64,000 bases of DNA from positions 248,001 to 312,000 of the forward strand of contig NZ_JAIUGX010000003.1 of assembly GCF_020164785.1 (NCBI RefSeq). The letters are read 5' to 3'. A program made the translations under genes and the position numbers. Of this stretch, positions 18,353 through 27,775 are shown in pieces. The notes beneath the pieces are model-generated. The model had not been told where the DNA came from, did not search any database, and was given only the letters and a program-made list of their open reading frames with translations. Position 1 is the first letter of the stretch. Every line of letters starts with the position of its first letter. The stretch is from Mesorhizobium sp. ES1-1 (GTDB taxonomy: Bacteria > Pseudomonadota > Alphaproteobacteria > Rhizobiales > Rhizobiaceae).

Positions 18353-20770
18353 CTAGTGGCTATCTGGGGCGCCTGACGTAATGGAGAAGTCGACATTCTC
18401 CCAATCGCCGGTTCCGGGCCAGAAAAAAGTGAACACGATGGTGCTTCCCTTGCGGAGGCCGGCCGTGGGCAGATCGGCCAAATGAATGCCGAATGCGTTC
18501 TCCACCGTGTCGCTGTTACGGGCATTCGCCCAATTGTCGGTACTCCAGTGAATCGTCGCCGCGGCGAGCAGTTCGATGCGCAGGGTCTTGCCCTCGGGCA
18601 GCCAGCGGATCTTGTTGTTGAACCGCCATGTCCTGAAAGGCGATGCGGTCTTGTCCTCGATGTAGCGCTTGACGCCCTGCGGCGGCATGTCGAAGACGAC
18701 GCCGTCGCGCAGCGATCGCAACAGCTTGATATGCTCCGAATGCGCCCAGACCAGCGGCATGGCGCTTCCGGAGGGGCGCCCATGCAGCAATTCGCGCTCG
18801 GCCAGGTCGGCGCCGTCCCAGACCTGTTCCGGCAGCAGGCCGCCCGGCCCCGTCGAACCTTCCATCACGCCGAGCAGCGCGGCCGCCTCATCCTTGCGGC
18901 CGGCCGCCAGTTCGTAATGGGCGCGCTCTCCCGCCAGCAGCGGCCACGGCCGGCCCTGGCCGGTGCCGTCGAAGGGTGACCCATCTTCGTGCTCGCCATA
19001 ACCGTCGCCATTGTAGCGGTACCAGAGCGGGCCTTGCGGCAGGTCGCGGCGCAATCGCGCGTCGATGACCTTGACCGTGTCGACGATGCGCGGATCGTCG
19101 GCCGCTCGCAGGCCGAAGCGCACCAGCGCCAGCGCGTCCGGGCTGACGATTTCCTCGGCGGGCCGGTCGCTGTCGCCGGGCGGCCGGTTCTTGATCGGGA
19201 CATAGCCGTCCTTCGGCGACCCGGCCTCGGCGCTGTCTGGCGGCGCGATGCGGACATAATAGCCGGCGACGCCCGCCTGGCGGCCGATTTCCGTTCCGGC
19301 GACATAGGTCCAGCGCTCGACCTGGTCGTTCCAGCAGTCGGCCGTCTCTCGCAGGTAGGCCGCGGGATCGGGCTTGCCGCATGCGTCGAGGAGGTCGGCC
19401 GCCGCCAGCAGCGCGGCGATCTCGACGGCAAGCGTGAAGGGGCTGTAGCCGGCATCCTCTTCCCAGCGGTCCTCTCCGGTGACGGGACCGTTGCGCGCGA
19501 CATAGCCGGCGGCGCTCTCGATCATCGGCAGGAAAGCCAGGAGCCTGGCCGGCGGCAGGGCGTCGGCGCGACGCAGGGCGTCGCCCAGCAGCAGCGGAAA
19601 GGCGCACTCGTCCATCTGGATGCCGGGCCAATAGGCGGCACCGTCGAGCCAGGCGTTCTGCGGCCAGTGGCCGTCCGGCTGCTGGATGGAGCGCAGATAA
19701 TCCAGGACCCGCAGTGCCGCAGCCGCATCGCCGGCGGCGAGAAAGCCGCCGGCTGTCTCGACCAGATCGCGCGGCCAGACGAGATGATAGCCGCCGAGGT
19801 CGTCGTCGCCCTTGTCGAAGCCCCAGGGGATGGACAGGCTGGCGACAGCAGCGCCCGGCATGGTGATCGCCTGGTGTGTGGCCAGGACGGCGGTCGAGAC
19901 ACGGTAGAAGTTGATCTCGGCTCCAATATTGAGGTCCAACGGTAGCAAGGACGCCTGCCATTTGCGCCAATTCCCGACATAGGATTTCGCCGCCGCTGCA
20001 AAACCGCGCTTCAGGCTGGCGAAGGCATTCTCGGCGGCCTCGTCGGGCGATGCTCCAAAAGCCAAGGCCAGAACGGCCCTTGTCCGGGCCGGGGTAAAGC
20101 CGATCTCGCCGGTCAGCGCGACATTACCGTCCTCGGCGCGCAGGCAGGCCGGGTCGAGCTTGCCTGCATGCCGCAGTTGCTGCCAGCCGTCGGAGACGCC
20201 GACATAGCCGGCCGACGCGGTTCGCCAGGGCAGCGACGAGGCAAATGCCAGGCAGATGCCGCGCCCGGAGGCAAAAAGCACCGGCTTGCCCTTGTGGCTG
20301 CCGGCCCAGGCCGTGTTGCCCATACCGGCATTGACAAGATGCGGCGCCAGCAGGGCGTGGACGCGATAGTCGCCGGGCCTGCCCGTCAGTGAGGTGAAGA
20401 TGATCTCCTGCAGCAGCGCCGGCCGCGCCGGATCGGCGAGAACACGCTTCTCGATCCTGTAGGCGCCGTCGAGGGCGGTGTTGATCAGCCTGTAGGCCGG
20501 GACGCCATCCTCGAACGGTTCGATGAGGTGGGTCGCGTGGCGCTTTTCTTCCGAAAAATAGCCGCCGGGGCCGGTGACGATCAGGCCGAGGTCGCGGGTG
20601 CAGGCGCTGTCGACGCGCGGATAGTAGACCTCGTTGAGGATGCCGTGGCTGAGCGTGAACCAGACCAGCCCGGCCGGCGAAAGCGAGGTCCCGACCCCAC
20701 TCTTGGCGCTCGATGTCCAGCGCGCCGGAATCCCGGGGGCGCCGGGAGCAACATCTGGCGTCACTGGCAT
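18353..20770 (-). CDS. Glycoside hydrolase family 15 glucoamylase (glucan 1,4-alpha-glucosidase)
   Basis: 805 residues, no signal peptide, so probably cytoplasmic. An N-terminal beta-sandwich domain (about 10-280; glucodextranase-like) precedes the (alpha/alpha)6 barrel. Visible active-site elements are WPRDL (332-336), the general acid Glu in RWEEDAGYS (about 437-438) and the general base Glu in VWAHSEH (E679). It would release glucose from the non-reducing ends of malto-oligosaccharide or glycogen. First gene of the operon with gnd, zwf and a glucokinase, which fits intracellular glucan use. Trehalase activity is another possibility in this family. Confidence 0.93.
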   Translation of the reverse strand: MPVTPDVAPGAPGIPARWTSSAKSGVGTSLSPAGLVWFTLSHGILNEVYYPRVDSACTRDLGLIVTGPGGYFSEEKRHATHLIEPFEDGVPAYRLINTALDGAYRIEKRVLADPARPALLQEIIFTSLTGRPGDYRVHALLAPHLVNAGMGNTAWAGSHKGKPVLFASGRGICLAFASSLPWRTASAGYVGVSDGWQQLRHAGKLDPACLRAEDGNVALTGEIGFTPARTRAVLALAFGASPDEAAENAFASLKRGFAAAAKSYVGNWRKWQASLLPLDLNIGAEINFYRVSTAVLATHQAITMPGAAVASLSIPWGFDKGDDDLGGYHLVWPRDLVETAGGFLAAGDAAAALRVLDYLRSIQQPDGHWPQNAWLDGAAYWPGIQMDECAFPLLLGDALRRADALPPARLLAFLPMIESAAGYVARNGPVTGEDRWEEDAGYSPFTLAVEIAALLAAADLLDACGKPDPAAYLRETADCWNDQVERWTYVAGTEIGRQAGVAGYYVRIAPPDSAEAGSPKDGYVPIKNRPPGDSDRPAEEIVSPDALALVRFGLRAADDPRIVDTVKVIDARLRRDLPQGPLWYRYNGDGYGEHEDGSPFDGTGQGRPWPLLAGERAHYELAAGRKDEAAALLGVMEGSTGPGGLLPEQVWDGADLAERELLHGRPSGSAMPLVWAHSEHIKLLRSLRDGVVFDMPPQGVKRYIEDKTASPFRTWRFNNKIRWLPEGKTLRIELLAAATIHWSTDNWANARNSDTVENAFGIHLADLPTAGLRKGSTIVFTFFWPGTGDWENVDFSITSGAPDSH

Positions 20771-20869
20771 TCTGTCTCGTTCTCTCCTGGCCTATTCCCT
20801 AGACCAGAATGGCCAGCCCTTTTCAATCATCGCACCGCAAGTTGATCGACGGGCTCCCGCCGAATGCAG

Positions 20870-20905
20870 TTGACAGTTTGCCGGCCATCTGCATTTGTCT
20901 GACAA
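20870..20905 (+). promoter_or_regulatory. Promoter with TTGTC-N-GACAA operator for the sugar ABC operon
   Basis: A perfect -35 hexamer TTGACA is at 20870-20875. The predicted -10 position 17 bases later is overlapped by the palindrome TTGTCTGACAA (20895-20905). The palindrome has the same form as two copies between the SDR and uxuA genes at 28591-28618. The spacing and shape fit a FadR-subfamily GntR repressor site. No gntR gene is in this window. The -10 itself is weak. Confidence 0.6.
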
Positions 20906-20981
20906 TAGATAAAAAACAGGAAATCGAGCCACTCATTATCGACGAATCACCACCACCAGTAACTCTTGGGAGGAGTATGAC

Positions 20982-21995
20982 ATGAAGAGACTATTCGTAT
21001 TGGGTGCCCTTGCCGCGATGCTCGCCTCGGGCACGGCATTTGCCGACACTAGCGGCAAGAAGATCGCTTTCTCCAACAACTATGCCGGCAATTCGTGGCG
21101 CCAGGCGATGCTCGACAGCTATGGCATCGTCACCAAGAAGGCGGTTGAGGACAAGGTCGTCGGCGCGGCCGACATCTTCACCACCGCCGACAAGGAAGTG
21201 CCGACGCAGGCGGCCCAGGTGCAGAACCTCATCCTGCAGGGCTATGACGCGATCGTCATCAACGCCGCCTCGCCGGACGCGCTCAACGGCGCCATCAAGC
21301 AGGCCTGCGATGCCGGTATCGTCGTCGTCTCGTTCGACGGAATCGTCACCGAGCCCTGCGCCTACCGTGTGGTCGTCGACTTCAAGGATATGGGCAAGCA
21401 GGAAATCGAGCAGATGGCCAAGTTCCAGCCCAAGGGCGGGAATTTGCTGGAAATCCGCGGCCTGGCCGGCACGTCGATCGACGACGCCATCCATGCCGGC
21501 ATCCTCGAGGGCGTCGCCGCGCATCCCGAGTTCAAGATCGTCGGTTCGGTCACCGGCGACTGGGACCAGACTACCGCGCAGAAGGCGGTCGCCACCATCC
21601 TGCCGTCGCTGCCCGAAATCGTCGGCGTCGTCGATCAGGGCGGTGACGGTTACGGTGCCGCGCAGGCCTTCGCCGCCGCCGGAAAGCCGCGTCCGACCAT
21701 CATCATGGGCAACCGTCAGGACGAGCTGAAATGGTGGAAGGAGCAGAAGGACAAGGACGGCTACCAGACCTGGTCGGCATCGATCGCGCCCGGTGTGTCG
21801 TCGCTCGCCTTCTGGGTGGCGCAACAGGTGCTCGACGGACGCAAGGACATTCCGCACGACCTGCTCGTGCCGTATCTGGCCTTCACCCAGGACGATTTCG
21901 AGGCAGCCCTGCCCAAGATCAAGGAAGGCGGCGTAGCCACGCACGAATATACCCAGGAAGACGCGCTGGCGGCGATCAAAGCCAACATCAAGTGA
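20982..21995 (+). CDS. Sugar ABC transporter periplasmic binding protein (RbsB-like)
   Basis: 337 residues with a classic Sec signal (about 1-21, ending AFA-D). The rest is a Peripla_BP_4 type fold: a repeated alpha/beta lobe with [12 protein letters not shown] at the start of lobe one and [14 protein letters not shown] in lobe two, typical of binding proteins for ribose-type sugars. A strong site GGGAGGAG precedes the ATG. It heads the operon with the ATPase at 22036 and permeases at 23564 and 24548. The shared operator with uxuA suggests a hexuronate or related sugar acid, which is an inference. Confidence 0.9.
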   Translation: MKRLFVLGALAAMLASGTAFADTSGKKIAFSNNYAGNSWRQAMLDSYGIVTKKAVEDKVVGAADIFTTADKEVPTQAAQVQNLILQGYDAIVINAASPDALNGAIKQACDAGIVVVSFDGIVTEPCAYRVVVDFKDMGKQEIEQMAKFQPKGGNLLEIRGLAGTSIDDAIHAGILEGVAAHPEFKIVGSVTGDWDQTTAQKAVATILPSLPEIVGVVDQGGDGYGAAQAFAAAGKPRPTIIMGNRQDELKWWKEQKDKDGYQTWSASIAPGVSSLAFWVAQQVLDGRKDIPHDLLVPYLAFTQDDFEAALPKIKEGGVATHEYTQEDALAAIKANIK

Positions 21996-22035
21996 GACTG
22001 GAAGCGTTGCCGACCGGACCATCGAGCAGGTATCG

Positions 22036-23562
22036 TTGAGCGTGGCTGAAGGTAACGCCGACATCATGAGGTTGAACGGCGCCGAAAAACATTTCGGCGC
22101 CGCCAATACAGATATTGTAAGACTTGACGGTGCCGAAAAGCATTTCGGCGCCGTCAGGGCGCTGGGCGGGGTGGATTTCCATGTCGGCCCCGGCGAATGC
22201 GTCGGCCTTGTCGGCCACAATGGCGCCGGCAAGTCGACGCTGATGCACATGGTGGCGGGCACCAGCGTCCCCGACAGCGGCACGATCGGCGTGCATGGCG
22301 GCATCGAGGACAATTACTCGGTGTCGCGGGCGCAAAAGCTCGGCATACGCTGCGTGTTCCAGGAATTGTCGCTGTGCCCCAATCTCAGCGTCGCCGAGAA
22401 CACGCGTATCAACCACGCCTCGCTGCAGGGCTTCGGCTGGCGGCGCAAGGCGGCCGAGCTGATCGCCGGCAAGCTCGACGAGATCTTTCCGGGCCACGGC
22501 ATTTCGCCTTGGGACATTGTCGGCGACCTTTCGATCGGCCGGCGCCAGATGGTCGAAGTGGCGCGCGCCTTCACGGTGACGCAGGACCGGCTCGACCTGG
22601 TCATCCTCGACGAACCGACATCGTCGCTCGACTCGCATACGGCCGGGCAGCTGCTGGCCTTCATGCGCCGCTTCGTCGCTGGCGGGAAAAGCTGCATCCT
22701 GATCTCGCATGTGCTGGGCGAAGTGCTCAGGAATGCCGACCGCATCGTGGTGATGCGCGATGGCAAGGTGGTTGTCACCGACGCCGCCACTGCCTTCGAC
22801 CGCGACCGGCTGGTGACGGCGATGGGCGGCGCGGAAGCGCATCGGAAGATCGCGGCCGAAGCCGCCACCGCCAAGTCAGAAACCAATCCGCTGCGGGTCC
22901 GGGCGCGTCCCTCCGGGCAGAAGGACGGTGCCGAGCTGGTCGCTCGTGCGGGCGAGGTCATCGGCCTGGCCGGGCTGGCGGGACACGGACAGACCGACCT
23001 GCTGCTGGCGATCTTCGCTGCCGCATCGCGACCAAGGGCAGGGGTCGAGGTAACCGCGCCGGTGGCGCTGGTCGCCGGCGATCGCCAGTCGGACGGCATC
23101 TTCCCGCAATGGTCGATATCCGAGAATATCGGCATCCGGTCGCTGGCGCGGCTGCGCAACGGGCTGCTGATCTCGCCGCGCAGGGAAGCCGAACTCGCTC
23201 AGTTCTGGCAAAAGAAGATCGGCATCCGCACCCCGGATATGAACAACAACATCTTCTCGCTGTCGGGCGGCAACCAGCAGAAAGCGCTCTTTGCGCGTGC
23301 GCTCGGCTCCGACGCACAGATCGTGCTGATGGACGATCCGATGCGCGGCGTGGATATCGGCACCAAGCTGGAGGTCTACGATCTCGTGCGCGAGGAGGCG
23401 CGGAACGGCCGCACCTTCCTCTGGTACACGACGGAAACCGAAGAGCTCGACAATTGCGATCACATCTATGTCTTCAAGAACGGCCGGATCGTCGCCAATC
23501 TGGGCCGCGACGAACTGACCGAGGAGAAGATCATCCAATCCTCCTTCGGCGATGCGGCCTGA
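22036..23562 (+). CDS. Sugar ABC transporter ATP-binding protein (RbsA-like, two-domain)
   Basis: 508 residues with two ABC domains in tandem. Domain one has Walker [10 protein letters not shown] (60-68), a degenerate signature SIGRRQ and Walker [12 protein letters not shown]. Domain two has the degenerate P-loop GLAGHGQTD usual for this family, signature LSGGNQQK and Walker [12 protein letters not shown]. The start is TTG at 22036 or ATG at 22066. The N-terminus carries a near-exact 14-residue repeat, [14 protein letters not shown], twice, 17 residues apart; only the second copy is the normal first strand of the domain. It would energize import through the two permeases that follow. Confidence 0.92.
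   Translation: MSVAEGNADIMRLNGAEKHFGAANTDIVRLDGAEKHFGAVRALGGVDFHVGPGECVGLVGHNGAGKSTLMHMVAGTSVPDSGTIGVHGGIEDNYSVSRAQKLGIRCVFQELSLCPNLSVAENTRINHASLQGFGWRRKAAELIAGKLDEIFPGHGISPWDIVGDLSIGRRQMVEVARAFTVTQDRLDLVILDEPTSSLDSHTAGQLLAFMRRFVAGGKSCILISHVLGEVLRNADRIVVMRDGKVVVTDAATAFDRDRLVTAMGGAEAHRKIAAEAATAKSETNPLRVRARPSGQKDGAELVARAGEVIGLAGLAGHGQTDLLLAIFAAASRPRAGVEVTAPVALVAGDRQSDGIFPQWSISENIGIRSLARLRNGLLISPRREAELAQFWQKKIGIRTPDMNNNIFSLSGGNQQKALFARALGSDAQIVLMDDPMRGVDIGTKLEVYDLVREEARNGRTFLWYTTETEELDNCDHIYVFKNGRIVANLGRDELTEEKIIQSSFGDAA
22060..22152 (+). repeat. In-frame tandem duplication at the start of the ABC ATPase gene
   Basis: Two 42-base copies (22060-22101 and 22111-22152) offset by 51 bases. They agree at 32 of 42 bases, yet at 12 of 14 residues: seven codons differ synonymously and two change the residue (M/V and N/D). 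The pattern suggests an older duplication kept at protein level, or a start region that can be used twice. Confidence 0.85.
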
Positions 23563-23563
23563 A

Positions 23564-24544
23564 ATGACAGCTGCCAGCATCGATACCACCGCCAGAAATT
23601 CTGCCGAGCGTGGGGCGTTGGCGCGGGCGCGCCTGCTGCGCGGATTGCTCCCGGCGCTGTCGCTGGCTCTGGTGCTGATCGCCATCGCCTGGCTCAACCC
23701 ACGCGCCATCAGCTATTTCGGCTTCAGCCTGATGCTCAACCTGGCGATTCCGATCGCGCTGGCGACGATCGCGCAGATGTTCGTCATCGCGGGCAACGAG
23801 CTCGATCTGTCGATCGGCACCTTCGTCGGCTTCGTCGGCTGCGTCACCGCGACCTGGCTGAGGGACGCGCCGCTTGTCGGCGTTCTCATCCTGCTCGGGT
23901 CGATCGGGGTCTACGCCCTGCTCGGCGCGTTGATCCAGCTGCGCAATCTGCCGTCGATCGTGGTGACGCTCGGCATGAGCTTCGTCTGGCAGGGACTGGC
24001 CATTCTCGTCTTGCCGAAGCCGGGCGGCAAGGCGCCGGACTGGCTGCTGTCGATCATGGCGCTCAAGCCGCCCTTCGTGCCGTTCCCGATCATCGCGGCG
24101 CTGCTGATCGGGCTCATCGTCCATTTCGGCCTGATGCGGACTTCCTATGGCGTGATCCTGCGCGGCTCGGGTGGTAATCCGGCAGCGCTGGGGCGGGCCG
24201 GCTGGTCGCTGGTGAAGACCAAGATCGTGCTGTTTTCGCTGGCCGGGCTGTTCGGCGTGCTCTCGGGCATGGCGCTGATCGGCATCACAACCTCGGCCGA
24301 CGCCAATATCGGCAATGGCTACACGCTGCTGGCGATCGCCGGCGTCATCCTCGGCGGCGGCGAATTCGTCGGCGGCCGGGTGTCGCCGATCGGCGCGGTG
24401 ATCGGCGCATTGACGTTGGCGCTGGCCGCGTCGCCGCTGCTCACCTTTATGCACATTCCGCCCGACTGGCAGGTGGCGGCCAACGGCGCCATCCTGATCA
24501 TCGTGCTGGCGGCGCGGGTGCTGATCAGCCGCAGGGAGAGGTAA
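23564..24544 (+). CDS. Sugar ABC transporter permease (RbsC-like)
   Basis: 326 residues with eight to ten hydrophobic helices of the BPD_transp_2 family. The conserved stretch GNELDLSIGTFVGF (a G-x-x-D-L-S-x-G motif) and GGGEFVGGRVSPIGA near the C-terminus are characteristic. The start is either ATG 23552, overlapping the ATPase gene by eleven bases, or ATG 23564 directly after its stop; neither has a clear ribosome site, so coupling to the ATPase gene is likely. It pairs with the permease at 24548 as a heterodimer. Confidence 0.92.
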   Translation: MTAASIDTTARNSAERGALARARLLRGLLPALSLALVLIAIAWLNPRAISYFGFSLMLNLAIPIALATIAQMFVIAGNELDLSIGTFVGFVGCVTATWLRDAPLVGVLILLGSIGVYALLGALIQLRNLPSIVVTLGMSFVWQGLAILVLPKPGGKAPDWLLSIMALKPPFVPFPIIAALLIGLIVHFGLMRTSYGVILRGSGGNPAALGRAGWSLVKTKIVLFSLAGLFGVLSGMALIGITTSADANIGNGYTLLAIAGVILGGGEFVGGRVSPIGAVIGALTLALAASPLLTFMHIPPDWQVAANGAILIIVLAARVLISRRER

Positions 24545-24547
24545 GCG

Positions 24548-25495
24548 ATGAGCTCGGCAAAATCGCTCGTCGCCAAACCCTGGGTCTGGTCCTTCCTCGG
24601 CGCGATCGTCGTGTGGCTGGCGACCATCATCTTCACCGGCGGCTATGGCGCCGGCGGCATGGTGACCGCGGCGCTGTCGCTGGCGGTGTTCACGGTCATC
24701 GTCGGCGTCGGACAGATGTTCGTCATCACGCTCGGACCCGGCAATGTCGACCTCTCCCTGCCGGCCAATATCGGCCTGGCCAGCGCGGTGGCCATGAAGG
24801 TCATGGGCGGCAGCGATTCCATGATCCTTGTCGGCCTGCTGGCGGCGCTGGCCTGCGGCGCCGCGATCGGCGCAGTCAACTATCTGCTGATCTGGGCGCT
24901 GCGCATCCCGCCGATCATCGCCACTCTGTCGGCGAGCTTCATCATCCAGTCGATCGATATCAGCTACGGGCGTGGCCTGCAGATCAAGCCGCCGGCCGGC
25001 TTCGCCGATTTCGCCAATCTCCAGATCCTTGGCATACCTGTGCTGGCGATCCTCACCGTCCTGTTCACCGTGGGTGCGGCCATCGCGTTGCAGCGCATGA
25101 TCTATGGACGCTCGGTGCTGGCCATCGGCCAGAACATTCGCGCCGCCTGGCTTGCGGGCGTCAATGTCGGCCGAATCCGATTCCTCACCTACACCTTGTC
25201 AGGGGCGCTCGGCGGCATAGACGGTGCGCTGCTTGCCGGCTATTTCCGCGGCGCCAATATCGACATCGGCAATGAATATTTGCTGGCTTCGATCGCCGTG
25301 GTGGTCATCGGCGGCACCTCCGTGGCGGGCGGCAAGGCCAATGTGCCGGGCGTGTGGGGTGCCGCTCTGTTCCTGGTCCTGCTATTGACCATGCTCAACA
25401 CGTTCGGCGTCAGCGCCGGGGTGCGTCTGCTGCTGACCGGGCTGATCATCGTCGGGGTGATCACGGCGGCGGGCGGGCAGAAGGCGGTGCGATAG
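24548..25495 (+). CDS. Sugar ABC transporter permease (RbsC-like, second subunit)
   Basis: 315 residues, BPD_transp_2 family, about eight to ten membrane helices. Motifs GPGNVDLSLPANIGLA and GGTSVAGGKANVPGVWGAALF correspond to the loops seen in its partner upstream. It starts three bases after the previous stop, with GGGAGAGG before the ATG, so it is tightly linked in the operon. The two non-identical permeases most likely form the membrane channel with the two-domain ATPase. Confidence 0.92.
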   Translation: MSSAKSLVAKPWVWSFLGAIVVWLATIIFTGGYGAGGMVTAALSLAVFTVIVGVGQMFVITLGPGNVDLSLPANIGLASAVAMKVMGGSDSMILVGLLAALACGAAIGAVNYLLIWALRIPPIIATLSASFIIQSIDISYGRGLQIKPPAGFADFANLQILGIPVLAILTVLFTVGAAIALQRMIYGRSVLAIGQNIRAAWLAGVNVGRIRFLTYTLSGALGGIDGALLAGYFRGANIDIGNEYLLASIAVVVIGGTSVAGGKANVPGVWGAALFLVLLLTMLNTFGVSAGVRLLLTGLIIVGVITAAGGQKAVR

Positions 25496-25664
25496 CCCGA
25501 TTCCGACGGCTGCCTTCTCCACTCGGTCGCGGTTGCCGCCGAGGCCGTCGCCGCGCAGGCCGTTCAAAGCCTGCCGTTGGGGTCGGCGCCCAGTTCCCTT
25601 CCGAGCCGGGGCGCTGTAAATGCGGTCGGCGGCGTGAAGCCGCAGCATTGCCGGGAGGTCTTCC

Positions 25665-27737
25665 TTGTCCAATTCCCTGAAGCTCAACCGCGACGGCGAT
25701 GTCGCCATCGTCACCATCGACAATCCGCCGGTCAACGCGCTGAGCTTTCATGTCCGCGAGCCGCTGATGCAGGCGCTGATCGAGTTGCGCGACGATCCAT
25801 CCGTCGCCGCCATTGTCATCGCCTGCGCCGGCCGGACCTTCATCGCCGGAGCCGACATCACCGAATTCGGCAAGCCGATGCAGCAGCCCGAGCTCAGGGC
25901 CATCATCGCAACGCTGGAGACCATAGCCAAGCCAACCGTCGCCGCCATCCACGGCACGGCGCTGGGCGGCGGGCTGGAACTGGCGCTTGGCTGCCATTTT
26001 CGGGTTGCCGACACCGGGGCCAAACTCGGCTTGCCCGAAGTCAAGCTCGGCATCTTGCCGGGCGGCGGCGGTACGGTCCGGCTGCCGCGCCTCGTCGGAG
26101 CCGTGAAGGCGCTCAGGATGATCGTTTCGGGAGTGCCAATCGGCGCGGCGCAAGCGCATGAAGATGGTCTCGTCGATGCCGTCTTCGAAGGCGGCCTGAC
26201 CACGCACGCCGTGAACTTCGCCCGGGAAATCGCTCGCAAGGGCGGGCCCTTCCAGCCGGTGCGTGACCGCGATGAGGGGCTGAAGGAGACGGACCTTGCC
26301 GCCTTCGATGCCGAGGTTGCGGAACTCGCCAAGAAGGCGCGTGGGCTCGACGCGCCGATCGCCTGCGCGCGCGCCGTGCGCAATGCCGTCACGCTGCCTT
26401 TCAACGAGGCCTTGGCGGCGGAGCGCGCGCTGTTCGTGACCCTTGTCGGCGGCGACCAGTCGCGGGCGCAGCGGCACCTGTTCTTCGCCGAACGCGAGGC
26501 GGCAAAGTTTCCCGGCAAGGATACCTCCAAGCGCCGGATCGGGCGCGTCGGCGTCATCGGCGCCGGCACAATGGGCGGCGGCATCGCCATGGCCTTCGCC
26601 AATGGCGGCTATCCCGTGACCCTGCTGGAGACCAGCCATGAGGAGCTGCGACGCGGAATGGGAACGATCGAGAAGAACTATACCGTTTCCGTCACGCGCG
26701 GGTCCTTGACCGAAGAGGCAAGGGACGAGCGGCTGAGCCGGTTCAAGGGTTCGACCGACTATGCCGACCTTGCGGATTGCGATCTGATCATCGAGGCGGT
26801 GTTCGAGGACATGGCGGTCAAGAAGGAGGTTTTCGGCAAGCTGGATGCGGTCGCCAAGCCCGGCGCCATCCTTGCCACCAACACGTCCTATCTCGATATC
26901 AACGAAATCGCCGCCTCAACCTCGCGCCCGCAAGATGTGCTCGGCTTGCACTTCTTCTCACCGGCCAATGTCATGAAACTGCTGGAGATCGTGCGGGCGC
27001 AGAAGACGGCGCCGGACGCGCTGTCGACCGCAGTCGACATGGCGCGGCGGATCGGCAAGGTTGCCGTCGTCGTCGGCGTCTGCCACGGCTTTGTCGGCAA
27101 CCGCATGCTGGCGGCGCGGGGGTCGGAATCCGAGGCGCTGCTGCTGGAAGGCGCCACGCCAGGACAGATCGACAAGGCCTTCACCGATTTCGGCTGGCCG
27201 ATGGGGCCGTTCCAGATGGGCGATCTCGCCGGTCTCGACATCGGTTGGCGCAACCGCAAGGCACGCGGGCAGGCCGCGGTGATCGCCGATACGCTCTGCG
27301 AGCAAGGTCGTTTCGGCCAGAAGACCGGCCGCGGCTTCTACCTCTACGAGGCCGGCGCGCGCTCGCCGGTTGCCGATCCGGAGGTCGAGACGTTGATCCG
27401 TGAGAAGGCGGCGGAGCGCGGCATCGCGGCGCGCGCGATCAGCGCCGGGGAGATCATCGAGCGCACGCTCTATCCGCTGGTGAATGAGGGTGCCAAGATC
27501 CTCGAGGAAGGAATAGCCGCGCGCGCCTCCGATATCGATGTCGTCTGGGTCAATGGTTATGGCTTTCCCGTCGGCAAGGGCGGTCCGATGTTCTGGGCGG
27601 GGCTTGAAGGGGCGGGCAAGATCATCGAGCGGCTGGAATACTGGCATCGGCAGACCGGCAAGGATGTGTTCAGGCCGGCGCCTCTCCTGAAGCGGATGGC
27701 CGGGACCGGCAGCTGGGAACCCGACGCAACAGCCTGA
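25665..27737 (+). CDS. Fused enoyl-CoA hydratase/3-hydroxyacyl-CoA dehydrogenase
   Basis: A 690-residue trifunctional-type beta-oxidation protein. Residues 1-190 are a crotonase domain with GADITEFG and the oxyanion loop TALGGGLELALG; residues from about 290 hold an NAD-binding fold with GVIGAGTMGGG, followed by LGLHFFSPANVMKLLE and VCHGFVGNRM, then two 3HCDH C-terminal domains. It resembles FadB/FadJ of Rhizobiales that act with a separate thiolase; no thiolase is in the window. The start is TTG at 25665 with GGAGG at 25654-25658, well spaced. It stands alone between the ABC operon and the SDR gene. Confidence 0.93.
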   Translation: MSNSLKLNRDGDVAIVTIDNPPVNALSFHVREPLMQALIELRDDPSVAAIVIACAGRTFIAGADITEFGKPMQQPELRAIIATLETIAKPTVAAIHGTALGGGLELALGCHFRVADTGAKLGLPEVKLGILPGGGGTVRLPRLVGAVKALRMIVSGVPIGAAQAHEDGLVDAVFEGGLTTHAVNFAREIARKGGPFQPVRDRDEGLKETDLAAFDAEVAELAKKARGLDAPIACARAVRNAVTLPFNEALAAERALFVTLVGGDQSRAQRHLFFAEREAAKFPGKDTSKRRIGRVGVIGAGTMGGGIAMAFANGGYPVTLLETSHEELRRGMGTIEKNYTVSVTRGSLTEEARDERLSRFKGSTDYADLADCDLIIEAVFEDMAVKKEVFGKLDAVAKPGAILATNTSYLDINEIAASTSRPQDVLGLHFFSPANVMKLLEIVRAQKTAPDALSTAVDMARRIGKVAVVVGVCHGFVGNRMLAARGSESEALLLEGATPGQIDKAFTDFGWPMGPFQMGDLAGLDIGWRNRKARGQAAVIADTLCEQGRFGQKTGRGFYLYEAGARSPVADPEVETLIREKAAERGIAARAISAGEIIERTLYPLVNEGAKILEEGIAARASDIDVVWVNGYGFPVGKGGPMFWAGLEGAGKIIERLEYWHRQTGKDVFRPAPLLKRMAGTGSWEPDATA

Positions 27738-27775
27738 TCAGGCAGGTGCGGGGTTTGAAGGCGCTGGGCCTACGT

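Noticed and set aside
18989..19945. 318-codon plus-strand frame inside the GH15 gene
   Set aside because: Antisense shadow of a gene with complete catalytic motifs.
20991..22313. 440-codon minus-strand frame over the binding-protein gene
   Set aside because: Antisense to a clear signal-peptide-bearing binding protein; no ribosome site or family pattern.
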